From Collinsella sp. (GTDB lineage: Bacteria > Actinomycetota > Coriobacteriia > Coriobacteriales > Coriobacteriaceae), in NCBI GenBank assembly GCA_019419625.1, contig DXZO01000033.1, forward strand, positions 3,020-30,838: DNA of 27,819 nt, given 5' to 3'. Positions 23,023-27,819 of the stretch are shown one piece after another. The notes beneath the pieces were generated by a model. That model did no database searches and was not told the origin of the DNA. It saw only the letters and a list, made by a program, of their open reading frames with translations. Each line of letters begins with the position of its first letter. Within the stretch, counting starts at the first letter, position 1. The position numbers were made by a program, and so were the translations under genes.

Positions 23023-25323
23023 TTACTCGGCAGCGGCCTTGAACTTGTTGTAGTTGATCAGGCAGCCAGCCTTGACGATGGCACGCTCCTCGGCCGTCAT
23101 ATCGGCAATGTAGAGCTCAATCTGCTCGACCGCACCGTCGGCGCGTACCACGTAGGCAGCGATGTTCTTCAGGTCGCCATCGAGCGCGGCGCGGATACCC
23201 GGCACGAAGACGTAATCGCCCACCTCAAAGTTGGGCTCAGCCTCCATCTGGAAGGGCACCATGCCCCAGTTCATCACATTGGAGCGATAGCGCTTGGTAG
23301 CGTACTCGTGGACGATGTTGGCCAGGCCGCCAATTACGCGCTGGCAGCTCGCGGCCTGCTCGCGGGCAGAACCGTCGCCGGGCTTCTTGGCGTAGAGCAT
23401 GGAGCCGTACTCGGTCGCCTTGGCGTCTGCCGCGATACCCGCGCCGGCCAGCGCCTCAAACACGCCGGCAAGCTCGGCATCGAGTGCCGCCAGGTCGCCT
23501 GCTGCCTCGCCAGCAACGCGGCGCTTTTCCACCGCGTCGACCTCCTTGGAGCGGCCCACGTAGGCCGGATCGCGGCGGCTGAGCGTAAACTCAGCCAGAC
23601 CCAGCGGGTTGGAGCGGAAGGAGCTCGTCTCGCCCGAGGGAATGAGCTCGTCGGTCGTAGTGACCGGGTCCATGATCTTGGAGCACACCTTGAGCAGGAT
23701 ATCGTCGCCGAGGGGCTCCATCGCGGGCCACGGCTTGATGTTGGGGCCTTCGACCAGCTCGTCGGCAGGCTCCGCCTTGCCAAAGCCCCAGTACACGCGC
23801 TTTTTGTACGGCGCGTCGTCAAAGGTGTATTCGCAGGCCTCGTCCCAAGTCTCCTCGGGCAGGTCGGTCGCCGGCGTCAGGACGCCGCCGTTGGCAGCCG
23901 TCGCCGCAATGGAGCGGGCGTCCATCAGAGCCACAGCGCTCAGCTGGCCATTGCCCGGCTTGGAACCCTCGCGGTTGGGGAAGTTGCGCGTAGTGTGGCG
24001 GATCGAAAGGCCGTTGTTGGCGGGCGTGTCGCCGGCACCGAAGCACGGGCCGCAGAATGCCGTGCGCACAATCGCGCCGGCCTCCATAAGATTGTAGATA
24101 TAGCCGCGGCGCGTAAGCTCGAGTGCCACGGGCTGGCTCGTGGGATAGACCGACAGTGAGAACTCGCCGCAGCCGGTGTTGGCGCCCTTGAGCACGCGGG
24201 CAGCCTGGACCACGGAGTCGTAGTTGCCGCCCGAGCAGCCAGCGATGACGCCCTGCTGCACGTGCAGCTTGCCGTCGACGATCTTGTCGAGCAGGCTAAA
24301 GTGCGTCTTGCCCTCGCCGATCTTGGCGGCCTCGAGCTCCACCTCGTGAAGGATGTCCTCGAGGTTCTCGTTGAGCTCGTCGATCTCAAAGCCGTTGGAA
24401 GGATGGAACGGCAGGGCGATCATGGGCTTGATGCTCGACAAATCGACCTCGACGCAGCCGTCGTAGTAGGCGACATCGGCGGGCTTGAGTTCGCGGTAGT
24501 CTTCGCCGCGGCCGTGCATGGTCAAAAACGCGTGCGTGTCCTCGTCGGTGGCCCAGATGCTCGACAGGCAGGTGGTCTCAGTAGTCATGACGTCGACGCC
24601 GTTGCGGTAATCGGTCGTCATGCTCGCGATGCCCGGGCCCACAAACTCCATGACCTTGTTCTTGACGTAGCCCTTGGCAAAGACGGCGCGGATGATGGCG
24701 AGCGCCACGTCGTGCGGGCCGACGCCGGGACGCGGGGCGCCCGTGAGGTAGATGGCGACGACGCCGGGATAGGCGACATCGTAGGTGTCACGCAGCAGCT
24801 GCTTTGCCAGCTCGCCGCCGCCCTCGCCCACGGCCATGGTGCCCAGGGCGCCGTAGCGGGTGTGCGAGTCGGAGCCCAGGATCATTTTGCCGCAACCGGC
24901 GAAGTTCTCACGCATAAAGGAGTGGATGACGGCGATGTGCGGCGGGACGAAGATGCCGCCGTACTTCTTGGCCGCGGAAAGGCCAAAGACATGGTCGTCC
25001 TCGTTGATGGTGCCGCCCACGGCGCACAGCGAGTTGTGGCAGTTGGTGAGCACGTAGGGCAGCGGGAACTGCTCCATGCCCGAGGCGCGCGCCGTCTGGA
25101 TGATGCCGACAAAGGTGATGTCATGGCTCGCCATGGCGTCGAAGCGAATCTTGAGCGCCTCGGGGTCGACCGACGTGTTATGTGCCTGAAGGATCGAATA
25201 CGCGATGGTGCCGCGCTTGGCATCCTCGGGCGTCTGCGTAATGCCGCGCTCTGCAGCCTCGGCCGCAGGCACAACCTCGCTGCCACCGCGCAGGTAGATG
25301 CCGTCCTCGTACAGCTTGACCAT
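23023..25323 (-). CDS. Aconitase-superfamily hydratase
   Basis: This Fe-S dehydratase of 766 residues belongs to the aconitase family but to the branch annotated simply as hydratase (YbhJ-like). It probably isomerises a hydroxy-tricarboxylate; the actual substrate is not known. The three cluster-binding cysteines are C363 (VIAGCSGGNYD) and C424/C427 (FCGPCFG). Other family motifs are SDSHTRYGALGTMAVGEGGGE and, near the C-terminus, SNVMNWGMVPF. The ATG at 25323 (MVKLYEDGIYLRGG) has GGGAG 7 nt upstream and matches the start I expect for the family; a GTG at 25425 would add 34 residues. It is monocistronic, downstream of hspR but about 390 bp away. Whether it serves as the cell's aconitase depends on other genes not seen here. 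Confidence 0.88.
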   Translation of the reverse strand: MVKLYEDGIYLRGGSEVVPAAEAAERGITQTPEDAKRGTIAYSILQAHNTSVDPEALKIRFDAMASHDITFVGIIQTARASGMEQFPLPYVLTNCHNSLCAVGGTINEDDHVFGLSAAKKYGGIFVPPHIAVIHSFMRENFAGCGKMILGSDSHTRYGALGTMAVGEGGGELAKQLLRDTYDVAYPGVVAIYLTGAPRPGVGPHDVALAIIRAVFAKGYVKNKVMEFVGPGIASMTTDYRNGVDVMTTETTCLSSIWATDEDTHAFLTMHGRGEDYRELKPADVAYYDGCVEVDLSSIKPMIALPFHPSNGFEIDELNENLEDILHEVELEAAKIGEGKTHFSLLDKIVDGKLHVQQGVIAGCSGGNYDSVVQAARVLKGANTGCGEFSLSVYPTSQPVALELTRRGYIYNLMEAGAIVRTAFCGPCFGAGDTPANNGLSIRHTTRNFPNREGSKPGNGQLSAVALMDARSIAATAANGGVLTPATDLPEETWDEACEYTFDDAPYKKRVYWGFGKAEPADELVEGPNIKPWPAMEPLGDDILLKVCSKIMDPVTTTDELIPSGETSSFRSNPLGLAEFTLSRRDPAYVGRSKEVDAVEKRRVAGEAAGDLAALDAELAGVFEALAGAGIAADAKATEYGSMLYAKKPGDGSAREQAASCQRVIGGLANIVHEYATKRYRSNVMNWGMVPFQMEAEPNFEVGDYVFVPGIRAALDGDLKNIAAYVVRADGAVEQIELYIADMTAEERAIVKAGCLINYNKFKAAAE

Positions 25324-25493
25324 ACTGTCTCCCACTCTGCCCAAAAGATTTGGGCGCATAGCATACATTCGTTCAATATCGTGCCATAGAACGGTTGCGA
25401 GTGGGTTACGAATCTGCACGTTCACTTTATCTCAGTAAAGTAAAGGACGAGCCCAGCGTGGGCCGGCAGATTTTGTGCAAGAGCGTCCCTTTC

Positions 25494-25525
25494 GACTAGT
25501 CATTTAAGAACGTCCCCAATGACTA
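25494..25525. repeat. Second copy of the TAGTCATTGGGGACGTTCTT repeat
   Basis: On the minus strand this 32-bp stretch matches 9145-9176 with one difference (TAGTCATTGGGGACGTTCTT, then GACTAGTC). A further AAGGGACGCTCTT-like piece lies beside it at about 25481-25492. It lies upstream of the hydratase gene. Confidence 0.8.
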
Positions 25526-25561
25526 CCGTGCCGCACTCCGGCAACGCCGATGTTTTGGCGC

Positions 25562-25680
25562 GGACAGCGAAAGCCCACCAGAGCGAGCAAGGTGACGTGA
25601 AAGAGGAGGGAAGCGTACTTCGGTACGCGACCGACGATTGAACGTCAGATTGCCGCTCTGGCGGGCTTGCAGCGTCGAGC
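25562..25680. other. Large structured palindromic element with UUCG-capped hairpin
   Basis: The left arm 25568-25598 (contains AGCCCACCAGAGCG and AGGTGACGT) pairs with the right arm 25642-25674 (ACGTCAGATTGC, CGCTCTGGCGGGCTT) with few mismatches. At the centre, GCGTAC (25613-25618) and GTACGC (25623-25628) enclose a TTCG tetraloop. The whole folds as one long hairpin of about 107 nt on either strand. It contains no open frame of note. It could be a structured RNA, a miniature inverted-repeat element or a REP-like composite. It lies in the 385-bp gap between the hydratase start and the hspR stop. Confidence 0.65.
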
Positions 25681-25681
25681 C

Positions 25682-25709
25682 GTTACGCGGTTTGGTAAAA
25701 CCGCGTAAC
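25682..25709 (-). other. Perfect 12-bp hairpin at the hspR stop codon
   Basis: GTTACGCGGTTT (25682-25693) pairs with AAACCGCGTAAC (25698-25709) around a GGTA loop. Its end overlaps the hspR TAG. On the minus strand no T run follows, so intrinsic termination is doubtful. It may stabilise the 3' end of the heat-shock mRNA. Confidence 0.65.
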
Positions 25710-26125
25710 TATAGGTCTCCGCCGGCGCCCAGTAGCTTGCGCATGACTTGCTCGGGGTTAACCGAGCCGTCGCGCGGGGCAAGGGCGGTGATCTTCTTCT
25801 GCATCTTGTACTCGTGCAGCTCATCCTCGAGTTGGCGTACGCGGGCACGGAGCTTCTCGTTCTCGCGCTCGCGTTCCTCGGCGCGCTCCTTCATATCGAG
25901 GATACGCACCACACCGGCAAGGTTGATGCCCTCGTCGGTCAGTTGATTGATGAGTTCCAGGCGCTCGATATCGGCACGCGAATACAGGCGCGTATTACCG
26001 CCCGAGCGCTGAGGATTCACCAGGCCCTTGGACTCGTAGACGCGCAGAGTCTGCGGGTGCATGCCGGTCAGCTCGGCCGCCACGCTGATCATGTACAGCG
26101 GTTTGTTCCTATTGTCCTCGGCCAT
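25709..26125 (-). CDS. hspR: HspR-type MerR-family heat-shock repressor
   Basis: HspR represses the dnaK operon and often clpB in Actinobacteria by binding HAIR inverted repeats, with DnaK as co-repressor. The 138-residue product has a MerR winged helix (about 10-78: YMISVAAELTGMHPQTLRVYE, KGLVNPQRSGGNTRLYS). This is followed by an effectorless coiled coil (about 80-110: KERAEERERENEKLRARVRQLEDE) and a short tail. ATG at 26125 follows GGGGTCAGG. It lies 72 bp after dnaJ on the same strand, in the classical dnaK-grpE-dnaJ-hspR order. No effector-binding domain is present, as expected for HspR. Confidence 0.93.
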   Translation of the reverse strand: MAEDNRNKPLYMISVAAELTGMHPQTLRVYESKGLVNPQRSGGNTRLYSRADIERLELINQLTDEGINLAGVVRILDMKERAEERERENEKLRARVRQLEDELHEYKMQKKITALAPRDGSVNPEQVMRKLLGAGGDL

Positions 26126-26197
26126 GCTACCTGACCCCTTTCCGTCTCGTTATCGTCCATCATAAGCCCGCGGGCGCGGGCGTGCGCCACGACCGCC

Positions 26198-27163
26198 CTA
26201 GTACGTCGCCTTGTAACGGTTGACCTTCTCGCGATAGTCGCGCGTGTCGGCCTCGCGCAGCTTGGTCATGGCATCGCGCTCGTCATCGGATAGGTTCGTG
26301 GGGACCTGCACCTTGATCTCGACGAGCAGCGCGCCCGTACGGCCACGGTGCTTAACGTCGGGCGCTCCCATCTCCTTAAAGCGGAACTTCTTGCCCGTCT
26401 GGGTACCCGCGGGCACTTTCAAACGGACCGTCGCACCGCCGGGCGTAGGCACGTCCACCGTGCAGCCGAGCGCCGCCTCGTAGACCGAGACCGGTACCTC
26501 CATGGTCACGTCGGCGCCTTTGCGCTTAAACAGCGGGTGCTCCTCCACATGCGTGGTCACGACCAGGTCGCCGCGCTCGCCACCCGCAACGCCATACTCG
26601 CCGCGACGCTTGTAGCGTAGCTTGCCGCCGTCGACCGCGCCCGCGGGCACCGAGACCGTGATGGTCTGCTGCTCGCCTGTCGAGGGAATGCGATAGGTGA
26701 CCTTGTGCGTCACGCCGCGAAACGCGTCCTCGGCCGTCACATCGACGGTCAGCGATAGGCCGCCGCCCTTGCGAGCGCGGCTGCGACCCGCGCCGGCACC
26801 GGCAGCGCCCGCAGCCCCGGCAAAGCCCGAGCCCCAATCGCTACCCCAGGCGCCGTTGCCGCTAAAGATGCTGTCGAAGATATCGCCCCAGCCGCTGGCG
26901 CCCGCGCCGGCACCGTAGCCGCCGCCATACGCGCCGCCCGCGCCCGGCATGCCGCCGAACATGAGCATCTGGTCGTACTCTTTGCGCTTCTTCTCGTCCG
27001 AAAGCGTCTCGTAGGCCTCGCTAATCTCCTTAAACTTGGCCTCGTCGCCGCCGGCATCGGGGTGATATTTTTGCGCGAGCTTGCGAAACGCGCTCTTGAT
27101 CTCTTTGTCGGAGGCGCTCTTGGATACGCCCAGGATGTCATAGAAGGTTTTGCCTGCAGCCAT
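26198..27163 (-). CDS. dnaJ: DnaJ co-chaperone without zinc-finger domain (CbpA-like, type II)
   Basis: The product stimulates DnaK ATPase activity and hands over substrates. Of its 321 residues, the J domain (about 5-70) has HPD at 34-36. A Gly/Ala-rich region follows (about 75-130), then the two-part C-terminal substrate-binding domain (VDVTAEDAFRGVTHKV, DLVVTTHVEEHPLFKRKGADV, GCTVDVPTPGG). The four CxxCxGxG zinc repeats of classical DnaJ are absent; there is a single Cys in the C-terminal domain. ATG at 27163 has AGGAG 7 nt upstream. It lies between grpE and hspR, where many Actinobacteria carry a zinc-finger DnaJ1. Two hairpins separate it from grpE. Confidence 0.92.
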   Translation of the reverse strand: MAAGKTFYDILGVSKSASDKEIKSAFRKLAQKYHPDAGGDEAKFKEISEAYETLSDEKKRKEYDQMLMFGGMPGAGGAYGGGYGAGAGASGWGDIFDSIFSGNGAWGSDWGSGFAGAAGAAGAGAGRSRARKGGGLSLTVDVTAEDAFRGVTHKVTYRIPSTGEQQTITVSVPAGAVDGGKLRYKRRGEYGVAGGERGDLVVTTHVEEHPLFKRKGADVTMEVPVSVYEAALGCTVDVPTPGGATVRLKVPAGTQTGKKFRFKEMGAPDVKHRGRTGALLVEIKVQVPTNLSDDERDAMTKLREADTRDYREKVNRYKATY

Positions 27164-27185
27164 CGTAGCTCCTCTCCTGTTTCAT

Positions 27186-27265
27186 CCGCCGCCCAGCGGG
27201 CGGCGGCTCATGCTTTCATATGGCACTAGGCCAGAAAGGGCCCCGGGTGTTGCCCCGGGGCCCTT
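27186..27265 (-). other. Two strong hairpins between grpE and dnaJ
   Basis: AAGGGCCCCGGG (27236-27247) pairs with CCCGGGGCCCTT (27254-27265). CCGCCGCCC (27186-27194) pairs with GGGCGGCGG (27198-27206). On the minus strand the first is followed by TCTGG, a very weak tail. The second sits just before the dnaJ RBS. They could cause partial termination, processing or 3'-end protection, setting the ratio of DnaK/GrpE to DnaJ/HspR. Confidence 0.6.
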
Positions 27266-27270
27266 CTCAA

Positions 27271-27819
27271 TTACTCCTCGGTGCTCTCGGCCGTATCGGC
27301 CGCAGCATCCTCGGGCGCCGCTTCGGGCTCCGGTGCGGGGCGCTTCTCGCCACCGTAGGTCACCGTCACCATCGCGGAGCGCAGGATGCGGTCCGCCATG
27401 CGGTAGCCCTTCTGGTACACATCGTTGACGGTCTCGTCGTACTGCGATGCGTCCTCGACGCGACCCACAGCCTGATGCTCGAGCGGATCGAACGCCTCGC
27501 CCTTGGGGTCGATGGGCTCAACGCCCTCGTGTGCAAACACGTCGAGCAGCTTGGCATGAACCGCATCGACGCCGTCGACGAACTGCTTAAAGTCGTCGGA
27601 AAGCTCTTGGCTGCGGGCATGGTCGATCGCGCGCTCGATATCGTCGACCACCGGCAGCAGCGCGGTGACGAGCTTCTCGGTCGCACGCTCGCGCTCGGCG
27701 ATGCGCTCGCTGGCGGTGCGGCGACGGAAGTTCTCCCAGTCGGCCTGCAGGCGGGCGGTGCGCTCGGTAGCGTCCTTCGCCTTGTCCTCGGCGGCCTTCT
27801 GGGCCTCTGCCGCAGCATC
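27271..27819 (-). CDS. grpE: GrpE nucleotide exchange factor, N-terminus beyond the window
   Basis: GrpE releases ADP from DnaK. The frame is open to the right edge, and the last 182 residues are visible. They begin with a long charged helix (AQKAAEDKAKDATERTARL) and continue with the signature QADWENFRRRT, then LVTALLPVVDDIERA. The beta domain follows, with VEPIDPKGEAFDPLEHQAV and YQKGYRMADRILRSAMVTV. An acidic Ala/Pro/Glu tail of about 25 residues is added. A GTG at 27651 lies in the middle of the conserved region and is not the start. It is upstream of dnaJ and hspR on the same strand; dnaK is expected just outside. Confidence 0.95.
   Translation of the reverse strand, partial: DAAAEAQKAAEDKAKDATERTARLQADWENFRRRTASERIAERERATEKLVTALLPVVDDIERAIDHARSQELSDDFKQFVDGVDAVHAKLLDVFAHEGVEPIDPKGEAFDPLEHQAVGRVEDASQYDETVNDVYQKGYRMADRILRSAMVTVTYGGEKRPAPEPEAAPEDAAADTAESTEE

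Noticed and set aside
25324..25425. A 34-residue N-terminal extension of the hydratase starting at GTG 25425
   Set aside because: It has only a weak RBS, while the ATG at 25323 has GGGAG at good spacing and the expected family start.
27271..27651. A 126-residue short GrpE starting at GTG 27651
   Set aside because: The conserved GrpE motif QADWENFRRR lies upstream in the same frame, so the gene continues past the right edge.

Overview
The window looks like chromosomal DNA from a high-GC Gram-positive of the class Coriobacteriia, most likely a Collinsella-type gut anaerobe. The basis is the GC-rich codon usage, the rodA/pbpA/pknB cell-wall locus typical of Actinobacteria, the grpE-dnaJ-hspR heat-shock operon, an anaerobic-style Fe-S/flavin oxidoreductase, a hypA metallochaperone, a mannose-family PTS and a DUF5692 membrane protein. 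The genus is inferred from overall gene content, not from a marker gene.

Region by region. 1-4850 (+): the end of a SEDS (FtsW/RodA) protein fused in one frame to a class B penicillin-binding protein, then a four-PASTA Ser/Thr kinase of the PknB type and a strong terminator. 4860-5240: three 128-bp tandem units; the last contains an intact tRNA-Arg(CCU) on the minus strand and the other two carry its 3' end plus an inverted T-arm copy. 5320-5521: seven short palindrome-related motifs about 31 bp apart in alternating orientation. 5545-8827 (-): a mannose-family PTS operon in the order IIAB, IIC, IID, DUF956/ManO. 8830-9204: a low-GC leader and a hairpin repeat. 9205-12507 (-): hypA and a 925-aa Fe-S/FAD/NAD(P) oxidoreductase. 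It is divergent from 12697-14430 (+), a TetR-type regulator and a DUF5692 membrane protein, with two 15-bp palindromic operators in the shared promoter region. 14669-16171 (+): an unrecognised membrane-anchored protein. 16216-17568 (-): an AAA/DUF4143 ATPase behind a perfect 25-bp inverted repeat. 17776-20729 (-): a 64-aa small protein and ClpB. 20907-22836: three 80-bp palindrome units, then two unrecognised membrane-anchored genes interleaved with three copies of a 33-bp palindrome. 23023-25323 (-): an aconitase-superfamily hydratase. 25494-25709: a repeat and a large structured element. 25709-27819 (-): hspR, dnaJ and the 3' part of grpE; dnaK would be expected just beyond the right edge.

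How the parts work together. The SEDS-PBP fusion and PASTA kinase form a peptidoglycan synthesis and sensing module. The PTS operon takes up and phosphorylates a hexose. The TetR, oxidoreductase, hypA and DUF5692 genes may form one redox unit. HspR, DnaJ, GrpE and ClpB form the disaggregation and refolding network.

The most unusual aspect is the density of intergenic palindromic elements. Several different families share a GGGGAC/GTCCCC-type core, which suggests REP-like sequences moved by a transposase located elsewhere. Nothing here is a proven new system. The best leads are these repeats, the tRNA-Arg tandem array, the fused SEDS-PBP, and the TetR-controlled redox locus.
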